From: Amycolatopsis granulosa
Lineage (GTDB): Bacteria; Actinomycetota; Actinomycetes; Mycobacteriales; Pseudonocardiaceae
Length of the DNA stretch: 64,000 bases
Assembly: GCF_011758745.1 (NCBI RefSeq)
Contig: NZ_JAANOV010000001.1
Coordinates: 2,976,001-3,040,000 of the forward strand
Direction of reading: 5' to 3'
The notes under the pieces were generated by a model. That model worked only from the letters and a program-made list of their open reading frames with translations, searched no databases and had not been told where the DNA came from. The position numbers and the translations under genes are program-made. The stretch's first letter is position 1, and every line of letters starts with the position of its first letter. Shown piece after piece: positions 16,794 to 25,083 of the stretch.

Positions 16794-16883
16794 GACTCAT
16801 CCTCCTTTCGGTGAAGATCGTTGAGTTCGCCAATATATCGGGCGTTGTCGCGCGCCGTTACACGATCCCGAGACAGAGGTCTG

Positions 16884-17031
16884 CTTGATGGTCATCCCGT
16901 CGCCTGATGGCGTCTCGCTCACGCCGTGTTGGGGCCGCAACCTCCGTGCTCAATCGCCGGCCGAGCTTGCCAACCTTGCGGCCCCAGCGCGGCGTGGTAG
17001 CCATCAGACTGGCGACGGGATGACCATCAAG
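16884..17031. mobile_element. 148-bp near-palindromic MITE-like element
   Basis: The ends are perfect 21-bp inverted repeats (outer bases CTTGATGGTCATCCCGTCGC). Further in, TGATGGC...ACGCCG pairs with CGGCGT...GCCATCA, and TGGGGCCGCAA pairs with TTGCGGCCCCA, leaving a central loop of about 30 bases. It carries no transposase and no gene. It could be a non-autonomous transposable element or the folded remnant of two head-to-head IS ends. No clear target duplication is visible. Confidence 0.6.
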
Positions 17032-17148
17032 CGCCCACCCTGCCAGCGCAACCTGGCCTGCGGTCCCTGATCATCCCGGAGCCTGCCTGCCCGGCGAGGG
17101 CATCTTTGTTCTTCCTCTTGCGGCGGCTGTGGGGCCGCCCGGCCTTCG

Positions 17149-17202
17149 TCGAACCGCCACGCGGGACCGGCGCCAGCCGCATGCCCGCGTCTGGCGGTTC
17201 GA
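17149..17202. repeat. Long hairpin in intergenic DNA
   Basis: TCGAACCGCCACGCGGG pairs with CCCGCGTCTGGCGGTTCGA (two extra bases on the right arm) around an 18-nt loop. It lies in a 300-bp stretch (17032-17339) where I see no gene. It could be a terminator, an integration-site structure or a further transposon end. Confidence 0.45.
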
Positions 17203-17221
17203 CAGGGTGAGGGCCGGATCA

Positions 17222-17240
17222 GCGGCCCCGCAGGGGCCGC
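17222..17240. terminator. Short GC hairpin
   Basis: GCGGCCCC, gca, GGGGCCGC: perfect 8-bp stem with a 3-nt loop, 100 bp upstream of the 137-residue gene. No T-tract follows, so function as a terminator is uncertain. Confidence 0.35.
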
Positions 17241-17339
17241 CTTGAACAAGTAAGGAAACTCTGAACACCGGCGGTGCGCTGCAGATGAGGCAGGCCGTCG
17301 GCAAGATCGACGACTCACTGACCCAGTAAGCTCAGGACG

Positions 17340-17753
17340 ATGGCGACAAAAGACCAGCAGGTGAGGCACGTCGTGGAGGGGATGGCACTTGGTGTACTGG
17401 CGCAGAACGTCGAGGCGGTCACCAGCGCGAAGCCGCCGCTGGAGCTAGCTTTCAACGCCGCCTGGCGTCGCTGGCCGATCAGGTCTGCGTTCCCAAACAT
17501 CGCGGGGGCGGAAGCCGGCAACCTGTTTTGGATCGGGCTGGGCAAGTCGGAGAGGCGTGTCGGAGCCCGAGCTGGTTGGAGCGCAAGCGGGCCGTGGCTG
17601 CGGCCGTATGTGATGCTGGACGGCTGGAACGTCGAAGATTGCCTCGAAACCCATGCCGATGAACGGGCCTCCGCTGCCGACTGGCGGGAGTTGGGCGGTC
17701 TCTACGTCCAGCACTTCAAGTCGGAACACCTGGTTGGTGCTGGCGAGTCGTAG
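17340..17753 (+). CDS. Hypothetical island protein
   Basis: 137 residues from ATG 17340, preceded by CTCAGGACG. Soluble, with no signal peptide; contains ELAFNAAWRRWPIRSAFPNI, GNLFWIGLGKSERR and a C-terminal ADWRELGGLYVQHFKSEHLV. I do not recognise it. It sits between the palindromic element and the broken integrase, and its start and ribosome site look real. Confidence 0.55.
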   Translation: MATKDQQVRHVVEGMALGVLAQNVEAVTSAKPPLELAFNAAWRRWPIRSAFPNIAGAEAGNLFWIGLGKSERRVGARAGWSASGPWLRPYVMLDGWNVEDCLETHADERASAADWRELGGLYVQHFKSEHLVGAGES

Positions 17754-17773
17754 CGGCCGGTCCCACATTCGAC

Positions 17774-18390
17774 GTGAGCAACCGTCACGTTGCTCATTCT
17801 CCTACCTCAGGGGCACCCCGCTCGGCTCCTAGCCCTCATGAGCGACAAACGAACCTCGTGCGGTTCTTCATCGCTACTGATGAACGGCGGGGCGAGGCGT
17901 TGGGGGCGCACTGGTCGGACTTCGATCCCGAGGCGGAGAGCCTGACGATGACGGGCAACATCGTCCAGGTCCGCGGCAAGGGCACCATCCGGAACCGCGG
18001 GAAGTCGGAGACCTCCAACCGTACGATCCCGCTGCAGGCCTGGTGTGTGGAGATGCTGAAGGAGCGAAGGCCAAGGTCGGGGTGGTCGACCCCGACAAGC
18101 CAATCTTCCCGAACAGCCAGGGCGGCTACATCAACGCATCGAACCTGACCAACCGCTACTGGGTGCCCTTCCGAGAGCGGGCCGGGTACGAGGGGGTCAC
18201 CTTCCACACGTTCCACAACACGGTCGGGACCCCACTCGATGAGGCTGGCCTCACAGCCCGGCAGATCGCGGACGTCCTGGGGCACTCGCACCCGTCCATG
18301 ACCCTGAACAACTACATGGGCCGCGGGCAGACCTCCCGGGCGAGTGCGAATGCTCTCAATGTCGTGATCGTCGACAAACCGGCATCGTGA
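17774..18390 (+). pseudogene. Decayed tyrosine recombinase (integrase) C-terminal domain
   Basis: Similarity begins near 17847. FIATDERRGEALGAHWSDFD holds the first catalytic Arg and its box; the frame breaks near 18060-18080 (about one base lost) and continues with VDPDKPIFPNSQGGYINASN. Next comes FHTFHNTVGT in place of HxLRHT, so the second catalytic Arg is His, and LGHSHPSMTLNNYMG still holds the nucleophile Tyr region. The N-terminal core-binding domain is missing. It is therefore triply disabled. It lies 43 bp from the right att repeat, the usual place of the integrase of a tRNA-integrating element. Confidence 0.88.
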
Positions 18391-18433
18391 GGCAAAGTTG
18401 GCGATAGCTTGGCAACCCGGCCTGACACGCCTT

Positions 18434-18546
18434 CCGCCTTGATCCACCCCGAACAGCAAGAAACCCCCTGTCACCAGGGGGTTTCTTGGTCTTGCTGTCT
18501 CAACCAGACGCGCGCCCGAAGGGATTCGAACCCCTAACCTTCTGAT
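18434..18546. repeat. Right 113-bp direct repeat (att site in tRNA-Arg)
   Basis: Perfect copy of 13956-14068, offset 4478 bp. Here the repeat joins the intact 5' half of tRNA-Arg, so this end restores the host gene. The island between the two repeats is therefore about 4.4 kb in its present, reduced form. Confidence 0.9.
18458..18487 (-). terminator. tRNA-Arg terminator
   Basis: Perfect 13-bp stem (AAGAAACCCCCTG / CAGGGGGTTTCTT, 4-nt loop), 24 bp after the tRNA-Arg 3' end on the minus strand. Confidence 0.85.
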
Positions 18547-18583
18547 CCGTAGTCAGATGCTCTATCCGTTGAGCTACGGGCGC
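18511..18583 (-). tRNA. tRNA-Arg (anticodon ACG)
   Basis: 73 nt on the minus strand: acceptor GCGCCCG pairs with CGGGCGC, D arm TAGCTCAACGGATAGAGC, anticodon stem TCTGA/TCAGA with loop CTACGGA (anticodon ACG, read as ICG), T arm AGGGG-TTCGAAT-CCCTT, discriminator G. The CCA end is not encoded. Its 3' half is the attachment site of the adjacent island. Confidence 0.95.
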
Positions 18584-18625
18584 TTGTTCAGTTTTCACTT
18601 TAGCACTCGGGGTCCGAGTGCCTTG

Positions 18626-18715
18626 CGGAGGCTCCGGGATTTGAACCCGGGAGGGGGGGTTACCCCCAACCGCATTAGCAGTGCGGCGCCATAGACCAGA
18701 CTAGGCGAAGCCTCC
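18626..18715 (-). tRNA. tRNA-Ser (anticodon GCT)
   Basis: 90 nt with the long variable arm of class II tRNAs. Acceptor GGAGGCT/AGCCTCC, anticodon loop CTGCTAA (GCT, decodes AGC/AGU), variable arm built from GGGGG and CCCCC runs, T arm CCGGG-TTCAAAT-CCCGG. CCA is not encoded. It lies 42 bp upstream of tRNA-Arg on the same strand, probably one transcript. Confidence 0.95.
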
Positions 18716-18777
18716 CGGATCACGACCACTGCCGACATAGCGTACACAGCCCCGAAACCGGTGCGCAAAGACCCCCC

Positions 18778-20499
18778 TCATCGCCGCAGCAACCGTCGCA
18801 ACCAGGGGGAACGTCCGGCGAGCCCCTCGGCCTCGAAGACGGCCACCCCGACCCGCGGGAGTTCGCGGACGCCGGGGTAGACCAGGTACCGCGGCACCCA
18901 CCGCGGCTGGAACTTCGCGTTGAACCGGTACAGGGTCTCGATCTGGATCCAGTGTGACATCCATCCCAGGAACTTGGCCGACGCGCGCGCCACCGGACCG
19001 GCGCCGATCCGCCTGCCCTGCTCCAGCAGCTTCCGGAAGGCGGCGAAGTTCAGCGAGACGTACTTCACGCCGTGGCCGGGGGCGGCGAGCAGCAGTTCGG
19101 AGATCATCAGCTCGTTGATGCCGTTGTCCGCGGCCCGGTCGCGGCGCATCACGTCCAGGGACAGGCCCTCGGTGCCCCACGGGACGAACTGCAGCAGCCC
19201 GCGCACCACGCCGTCCTGCTCCGCCGTCACCAGCACCGAGCCCGGGTCACCCATCCGCCCGAGCGCCATTGAGAACCCGCGCTCGCCGTCGCTCCCCCGC
19301 CACTTCGCCGCCAGCGACTCCAGCTCGGCGAGTTCGCCCGCGGTCAGCTCCTCCGCGCGCCGCACCCGCACGCGGTAGCCGGCCCGCTTGGTCTTCGCGA
19401 CCGCCTGGCGCACCCCGCGCATCACACGCCCCTCGAGGGTGAACGTGTCGGCGTCCACCACGGCCTCGTCGCCGATCTCCAGCACGTCGAGGTTGTACCG
19501 GGCCCACGCGGTCGCACCCAGCTCGGAACAGCCCATCGCCGCGGGGACCCAGCCGTGGCGGCGGCACACCGCGAGGAACTCCTCGATCGCACCCGGCCAC
19601 GCCTCGTTGTCGCCCAGCGGGTCGGCGGAGGCGACGGCCGCGCCGGCGATCACCCGGTAGGTCACGGCCGCCTTGCCGGTCCTGGAGAAGACCACGAACT
19701 TGTCGTCACGCAGCGCGAAGTAGCCCAGCGAGTCACGGGCGCCGTGCCGGTCCAGCAGTGCCTTCAGCCGCTCCTTCTCGTCCTCGCTCAGGTGCGGCGC
19801 CGGCTCGGCCGAGCGGAGCAGGAAGTACGCGGCGAGCAGCACCGCGCCCAGCCCGAAGAGCAACCCGACGGTGGCGGTCAGGTCGTCCATCCACTCCACG
19901 TGGAACACCGCCGGGCCACTGACCCCGAACAACGCGAGGGCCGCGTCGGCCAGCCGGTCCGGGAACGGCAGCGGGTCCATGACGCGTGCCGGGGCCACCG
20001 ACAGCAGCGCGACGTCGATCAGGAACCCGGCCACGAGCAGCTGCAGGAACACGCGCAGCGCGACCCACTTCCCGGTCACCGGGTCGGGCAGCGCCACGAA
20101 GTGCCGCCGGTTCAGGACCAGGGTCACCGCGAGCGCGACCGCCACCAAGCCCGCGCCGAACACGTGCTGCATGCCGAGGTGCGAGACCGCGAGCACGACG
20201 CTCGCGGCCAGCGCGAGCTGCCAGGCCCGGCGCTTGCGGCGCCGCAACCCGGAGGCGAGCAGGATGAGCAGGACGCCGACGACCAGCACGACGGCGGCGG
20301 CCGCGGTCGTGGCGTCCTGCGGCAGCCCGAGCCACTCGGCCACGTGCCCCCGCATGCCGCGACGGGCGGTCGGCAGGACGACCGAGACCACCGCCAGCAG
20401 CCCCACGAGCCTGGTCACCCAGGTGATCGCGAACACCGATGCGGCTCCGGTCACACGCCACACCGCCGGCCGCTCCCCCGTCAACGTCCTCCCGGACAC
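18778..20499 (-). CDS. MprF-like phosphatidylglycerol lysyltransferase-domain protein
   Basis: 573 residues. About six or seven membrane helices fill the first 230 residues, then a cytoplasmic GNAT-like DUF2156 domain follows (SLGYFALRDDKFVVFSRTGK, GWVPAAMGCSEL, VRGLLQFVPWGTEGLSLDVM, ELMISELLLAAPGHGVKYVS). The domain transfers an aminoacyl group from tRNA to phosphatidylglycerol in MprF/LysX. No lysyl-tRNA synthetase domain is fused here, unlike mycobacterial LysX. It would lower the negative charge of the membrane and raise resistance to cationic peptides. GTG start with AGGGGG upstream, 9 bp after the acetoacetyl-CoA synthetase stop. Confidence 0.85.
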   Translation of the reverse strand: MSGRTLTGERPAVWRVTGAASVFAITWVTRLVGLLAVVSVVLPTARRGMRGHVAEWLGLPQDATTAAAAVVLVVGVLLILLASGLRRRKRRAWQLALAASVVLAVSHLGMQHVFGAGLVAVALAVTLVLNRRHFVALPDPVTGKWVALRVFLQLLVAGFLIDVALLSVAPARVMDPLPFPDRLADAALALFGVSGPAVFHVEWMDDLTATVGLLFGLGAVLLAAYFLLRSAEPAPHLSEDEKERLKALLDRHGARDSLGYFALRDDKFVVFSRTGKAAVTYRVIAGAAVASADPLGDNEAWPGAIEEFLAVCRRHGWVPAAMGCSELGATAWARYNLDVLEIGDEAVVDADTFTLEGRVMRGVRQAVAKTKRAGYRVRVRRAEELTAGELAELESLAAKWRGSDGERGFSMALGRMGDPGSVLVTAEQDGVVRGLLQFVPWGTEGLSLDVMRRDRAADNGINELMISELLLAAPGHGVKYVSLNFAAFRKLLEQGRRIGAGPVARASAKFLGWMSHWIQIETLYRFNAKFQPRWVPRYLVYPGVRELPRVGVAVFEAEGLAGRSPWLRRLLRR

Positions 20500-20508
20500 C
20501 CTGCCCCC

Positions 20509-22476
20509 TCAACTCCCCCTGGCGAGCTCCACGAACGGATCGAGTGCCGCCGGGTTGGCGAGCGCGTCCCGGCTGACCGCCCGCTCCGGCGCCACGCCGG
20601 TCAGGATCTTCTTGACCGGCACCTCACACTTCTTACCGTTCAGCGTCCGCGGGACCTCCGCCACCTCGACGAACCGATCGGGCACGTGCCGTGGCGACAG
20701 CCCCCGCCTGAGCTCCGCGCGCAGTTCCGGCTCGACCTCGGCCAGTTCCGCGCCGGGCGCCATCACGACGAAACACAGCAGTTCACCCTCCGTATTCCCC
20801 GCACGGGTGGTGTCGATGACGAGTGAGTCGGCGATCTCGTCGAAGCCCTCGACGATCCGGTAGAACTCGGCGGTGCCCATCCGCACGCCGCCGCGGTTGA
20901 GGGTGGAGTCGCTGCGGCCGTAGATCACCGCGGACCCGCGAGGCGTGATCCGGATCCAGTCGCCGTGCCGCCACACGCCGGGGTAGGTGTCGAAGTACGC
21001 CTCGCGCAGCCGCGACCCGTCGTCGTCGTTCCAGAAGAACACCGGCATCGACGGCATCGGCCGGGTCACCACGAGCTCGCCGACCTCGTCGACCAGCTCG
21101 CGGCCGGCCTCGTCGAACGCGGTCACCGCGGCGCCGAGCGCCCGGCAGGACAGCTCGCCGAGCCACACCGGCACGTCCGGCGCGGCGGCGACGAACGCGG
21201 CACACAGGTCGGTGCCGCCGGACACCGAGCAGATCTGCACCGACCGGCCGACCTCGTCGGCGATCCACCGGAACCCGTCGTCGCTCAGCGGCGCGCCGGT
21301 GGACCCGACCGCCCGCAACGCGGACAGGTCGAAGTCGGCGCCCGGGTGCAGCTTCGCCTTGAGGCAGCTTTGGATGAACGGAGCCGACGTGCCGAAGTAG
21401 GTGATCCGCTCCTCGGCCGCCAGGCGCCACAGCGCCGTCAGGTCGGGATGCCCGGGACTGCCGTCGTACAGCACGATCGTCGACCGCGCGAGCAGACCGC
21501 CGAGCAGGAAGTTCCACATCATCCACCCGGTGGTGGTGAACCAGAAGAACACGTCGCCGGGCCCGAGGTCCATCTGCAGCACGGTGGCCTTGAGGTGCTC
21601 CAGCACGATGCCGCCGTGGCCCTGCACGATGCCCTTCGGCAGGCCGGTGGTGCCGGACGAGTAGAGCACCCACAGCGGGTGGTCGAACGGCACCGGCTCG
21701 TACGCCATCTCCGCGCCCGCGTGCTCGGCGAGCAACGCGTCCCAGCTCAGCGCGTCCGCCACGGTGCCGCCGCCGGCGTAGTCGATCAGCACGGTCGCGG
21801 TCAGCGACGGGATCCGCACACGCAGCTGCCCGACCGTCGGCCGGACGTCGAAGGACCGTCCGTTGTAGACGTAGCCGTCGACGGCGACGAGCACCTTCGG
21901 CTCGATCTGGGTGAACCGGTCGCTGATCGCGCGGACGCCGAAGTCGGGCGAGCACGACGACCAGATCGCACCCAGGCTCGCGGTCGCCAGGAACGCCACG
22001 ACCGTCTGCGGGCAGTTCGGTGCGAGCGCGACCACCCGGTCACCCTTGCCGACGCCGAGCGCGACCAGAGCCGACCGCGCCGCGGCCACCTGCTCCCGCA
22101 GGTCCCGGTAGGTGAGCCGGTCGGCGGCGCCGTCCTCCCGCCGGAAGATCACCGCGAGGTCGTCGTCGGCCCCGGTCAGCGCGTGCTCGGTGTAGTTGAG
22201 GGTGCCGCCGGGGAACCAGCGGGCTCCCGGCATGCGGTCGCCGGCCAGCACCGCGCTGGGCACCGAGTGCCAGCGCAGGCCCAGGAACTCGGCGGCGGCG
22301 CCCCAGAATTCCTCGAGCTGCTCGACCGAGAACCGCCACAGCTCGTCGTAGCCGGAGACGTCCAGGCCGCGTTCCGCACGCAGCCAGTCCCGGAAGGCCT
22401 GGATCCTGGTCGCGGCGACCCGTTCCGGGTCCGGTCGCCACAACACTTCCGGGGTGTCAGCAACGTCGGTGGTCAC
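20509..22476 (-). CDS. Acetoacetyl-CoA synthetase
   Basis: 655 residues, the length of acetoacetate-CoA ligases, which activate acetoacetate with ATP and CoA in the cytosol. ANL-superfamily motifs: VLYSSGTTGLPKGIVQGHGG (P-loop), FWFTTTGWMMWNFLLGGL, GGTDLCAAF, and the C-terminal RTLNGKKCEVPVKKIL with the catalytic Lys. The N-terminal FRDWLRAERGLDVSGYDELW and MPGARWFPGGTLNYTEHAL are typical for this subfamily. Start is GTG. It precedes the MprF-like gene by 9 bp and follows the DLH-like gene by 12 bp, so the three probably form an operon. Confidence 0.92.
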   Translation of the reverse strand: MTTDVADTPEVLWRPDPERVAATRIQAFRDWLRAERGLDVSGYDELWRFSVEQLEEFWGAAAEFLGLRWHSVPSAVLAGDRMPGARWFPGGTLNYTEHALTGADDDLAVIFRREDGAADRLTYRDLREQVAAARSALVALGVGKGDRVVALAPNCPQTVVAFLATASLGAIWSSCSPDFGVRAISDRFTQIEPKVLVAVDGYVYNGRSFDVRPTVGQLRVRIPSLTATVLIDYAGGGTVADALSWDALLAEHAGAEMAYEPVPFDHPLWVLYSSGTTGLPKGIVQGHGGIVLEHLKATVLQMDLGPGDVFFWFTTTGWMMWNFLLGGLLARSTIVLYDGSPGHPDLTALWRLAAEERITYFGTSAPFIQSCLKAKLHPGADFDLSALRAVGSTGAPLSDDGFRWIADEVGRSVQICSVSGGTDLCAAFVAAAPDVPVWLGELSCRALGAAVTAFDEAGRELVDEVGELVVTRPMPSMPVFFWNDDDGSRLREAYFDTYPGVWRHGDWIRITPRGSAVIYGRSDSTLNRGGVRMGTAEFYRIVEGFDEIADSLVIDTTRAGNTEGELLCFVVMAPGAELAEVEPELRAELRRGLSPRHVPDRFVEVAEVPRTLNGKKCEVPVKKILTGVAPERAVSRDALANPAALDPFVELARGS

Positions 22477-22488
22477 CCCCGGAGCGTA

Positions 22489-23115
22489 TTAGCGGAGGTG
22501 GGCGTCGAACCAGCTCAACGTGCGCTGCCAGGCTTCGATCGCGGCGTCCGGGTCGGCGTCGAAGCGGTGGTTGGCGCCCGGGTACCGGACCACGTTCGTG
22601 GCCACCCGGGACGCGGCCGCCGCCTCCCGCAGCTTCTCGACCTCGGCCGCGCTCAGCTCGTCGCCGGCGTCGCCGTAGAGCCCGAGCCACGGGCTGACCA
22701 GCTCGCGGGCGATGTCGACCAGGCCCGGCTTCTCGTCCACGCCGTGCCCGCCGACGCTGACGGCGGCCCCCAGCTTGCGGTTGGCGGCGACCAGCAGCGC
22801 GGCGGTGCCGCCCAGGTCGAAGCCGACGACGCCCAGCAGGTCGGCCTGGACACCGCGGTCGACCAGCCAGGCCAGCGCGATGTCGGTGGCGGCGAGCACG
22901 GCGTCCGGGGTCGGGGCCTCCGCGAGGTGCGGCGCGGCGGCCAGCCAGCCCTCCGCGGCCAGGCTCGAGATCAGCAGCCGCACCCCGTCGCTGACGCCGC
23001 CGACCTCGTGCAACACCACGAGCCCGCCCCGCACCACGTTGTCGGGTTCGGCGTAGGTCAGGTCGATCACGCGGCCGTCGTCACGTGCGTAGTGCTCGGT
23101 GTGCGTCTGGGTCAT
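22489..23115 (-). CDS. Dienelactone-hydrolase-like protein, Asp at nucleophile position
   Basis: 208 residues of the DLH alpha/beta-hydrolase family: LVVLHEVGGVSDGVRLL holds the family Glu, and YPGANHRFDAD the His. The nucleophile elbow reads GFDLGG, with Asp100 where DLH enzymes have Cys (GxCxGG). The protein may therefore use an aspartate nucleophile, as in haloalkane or epoxide hydrolases, or be inactive. ATG at 23113-23115 is used; an in-frame TTG lies 12 bp upstream. It is the first gene of the minus-strand unit and is divergent from the aminotransferase. Confidence 0.8.
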   Translation of the reverse strand: MTQTHTEHYARDDGRVIDLTYAEPDNVVRGGLVVLHEVGGVSDGVRLLISSLAAEGWLAAAPHLAEAPTPDAVLAATDIALAWLVDRGVQADLLGVVGFDLGGTAALLVAANRKLGAAVSVGGHGVDEKPGLVDIARELVSPWLGLYGDAGDELSAAEVEKLREAAAASRVATNVVRYPGANHRFDADPDAAIEAWQRTLSWFDAHLR

Positions 23116-23222
23116 CGTGCTACTCAACCACTCCCGGGTGAACGACAGTCAACAACAATCCTCTCGGCGTGGCCGGGATAACGTGGCAGGATCGCGGTTC
23201 GACCCCCGAAGGAGTGCCAGTC

Positions 23223-24275
23223 ATGTCCGTGCCCACCCGCCCCGATCTCGGCTCGCTGCCCGCCTACGTGGCCGGGCGGACGGTGCCGGGCGCGATCAAG
23301 CTCGCGAGCAACGAGTGCCCCGGCGGCCCGCTGCCCAGCGTGCGGTCCGCGATCGCCGAGGCCGCCGCGGACGTGCACCGCTACCCGGACATGGGGGTGA
23401 GCGCCCTGGCGGACCGGCTGGCGCGCAAGTACGACTTCCCGGTGGAGCGCGTCGCGGTGGGTTGCGGGTCGGTCGCGCTGTGCCAGCAGCTCGTGCAGGC
23501 CCTGTGCGCGCCCGGTGACGAGGTGCTCTTCGCGTGGCGCTCGTTCGAGGCCTACCCGATCGTGACGCAGATCGCGGGTGCCACATCGGTCAAGGTTCCC
23601 TTGGACGCGACGCACACCCACGACCTGGACGCGATGCTCGCCGCCATCACGCCCCGGACGAAGCTGGTGTTCGTCTGCAACCCGAACAACCCGTCCGGCA
23701 CCGCGGTTCGCCGGGCCGACCTGGTCCGGTTCCTCGACCAGGTACCGCCGCACGTGGTCGTGGCACTGGACGAGGCGTACCGCGAGTTCGTCACCGACCC
23801 GGACGTGCCGGACGGCATGGAGTTCGCCCGGACCCGGGACAACGTCGTGGTGCTGCGGACCTTCTCCAAGGCGTACGGCCTGGCCGGCCTGCGGGTCGGG
23901 TACCTGGTCGGCCCGGCCGAGCTGACCGAGGTGGTGCGCCGGGTCTACATCCCGTTCAGCGTGAACTCGCTGGCGCAGATCGCCGCGCTGGCCTCGCTCG
24001 ACGCCGAGGACGAGATGCGCGAACGCTGCGCCGGGATCATCGCCGAGCGGTCGCGCGTCGCGGACGAACTGCTCGCCCTCGGCTACGAGGTGCCCGAGAC
24101 GCACGCCAACTTCGTGTGGCTGCCGCTGCGGGAGAAGGCGCTCGACTTCGCCGAGCACGCGCTCGCGAACAAGGTCGTGGTGCGCGCGTTCGCCGGTGAC
24201 GGCGTGCGGGTGACGATCAGCACCCGCGAGGAGAACGACGTGTTCCTGCAGGCGGCGCGAAGCTTCACCGGTTGA
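23223..24275 (+). CDS. HisC/Pat-type aminotransferase
   Basis: 350 residues, class I/II PLP fold. Motifs: LASNECPGGP, CNPNNPSGT, VVALDEAY and TFSKAYGLAGLRVGY with the PLP Lys at about 216. ATG at 23223 follows AAGGAG. The family includes histidinol-phosphate and aromatic amino-acid aminotransferases. No histidine genes are near, so a role as the general aromatic aminotransferase Pat is more likely than HisC, but sequence alone does not decide. Confidence 0.87.
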   Translation: MSVPTRPDLGSLPAYVAGRTVPGAIKLASNECPGGPLPSVRSAIAEAAADVHRYPDMGVSALADRLARKYDFPVERVAVGCGSVALCQQLVQALCAPGDEVLFAWRSFEAYPIVTQIAGATSVKVPLDATHTHDLDAMLAAITPRTKLVFVCNPNNPSGTAVRRADLVRFLDQVPPHVVVALDEAYREFVTDPDVPDGMEFARTRDNVVVLRTFSKAYGLAGLRVGYLVGPAELTEVVRRVYIPFSVNSLAQIAALASLDAEDEMRERCAGIIAERSRVADELLALGYEVPETHANFVWLPLREKALDFAEHALANKVVVRAFAGDGVRVTISTREENDVFLQAARSFTG

Positions 24276-25029
24276 GCACCAGCTGCACGATCGCGGCGAT
24301 GCCGACCACGACGATCACGCCGCGCAGCACCGGCGCGGGCAGCCGGCGCCCGATCGTGGCGCCGAGCTGCCCGCCGACCGTGGACCCGATGGCGAGCAGC
24401 CCGACCACCGGCCAGCTGACCGGCGCGATGAACGCGTAGACCAGTCCGGCGACGACGTTCACCACGGCGGCCAGCACGTTCTTGATGCCGTTGAGCCGCT
24501 GCAGCGGATCGGTGAGCAGCATGCCCATGAACGCCATCAGCATGACGCCCTGCGCCGCGGTGAAGTACCCGCCGTAGATGCCGACGAGGAAGATCAGGAC
24601 CAGCACGAGACCGCCGTGCGACCGGCCGCCGGACCCGGTCTCGCGCCGCCGGGTCACCCACACCGACACCCGGGGCTGGATGATCACCAGCACCACGGCG
24701 AGCCCGACCAGCACCGGCACGATCGTCTCGAAGGTGTTGGGCGGCAAGGAAAGCAACAGCGCCGTGCCGCACACCGCGCCGATCGCCGACGGGATCGCGT
24801 ACCGGACCACCCGCCGCCGTTGCCCGGTCAGCTCGCGCCGGTAGCCGATGGCGCCGCTGATCGTGCCGGGCGCGAGCCCGATGGCGTTCGACGTCGTCGC
24901 GGTCACCGGCGGATAACCGAGCGCCACGAGGACCGGGAACGTGACCAGCGTGCCCGATCCGACGACCGCGTTGATCGTGCCCGCCCACAGGCCGGCCAGG
25001 AACACGACCAGTGCTTGCCACCACTGCAT
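24265..25029 (-). CDS. TSUP-family (TauE/SafE) permease
   Basis: 254 residues, about eight membrane helices in two repeats. Signatures: GLWAGTINAVVGSGTLVTFP at the start and GIYGGYFTAAQGVMLMAFMG in the middle. TSUP proteins move sulfite, sulfonates or related anions. ATG at 25027-25029 is preceded by GGGGG. Its 3' end overlaps the convergent aminotransferase gene by 11 bp. The frame is open far upstream, but only this part is membrane-like. Confidence 0.88.
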   Translation of the reverse strand: MQWWQALVVFLAGLWAGTINAVVGSGTLVTFPVLVALGYPPVTATTSNAIGLAPGTISGAIGYRRELTGQRRRVVRYAIPSAIGAVCGTALLLSLPPNTFETIVPVLVGLAVVLVIIQPRVSVWVTRRRETGSGGRSHGGLVLVLIFLVGIYGGYFTAAQGVMLMAFMGMLLTDPLQRLNGIKNVLAAVVNVVAGLVYAFIAPVSWPVVGLLAIGSTVGGQLGATIGRRLPAPVLRGVIVVVGIAAIVQLVLNR

Positions 25030-25083
25030 TCCCCCATGAAACCCCGGCGTTTCGGGGCGAGTGCAGCCGGGTAAGAAGCGGGC

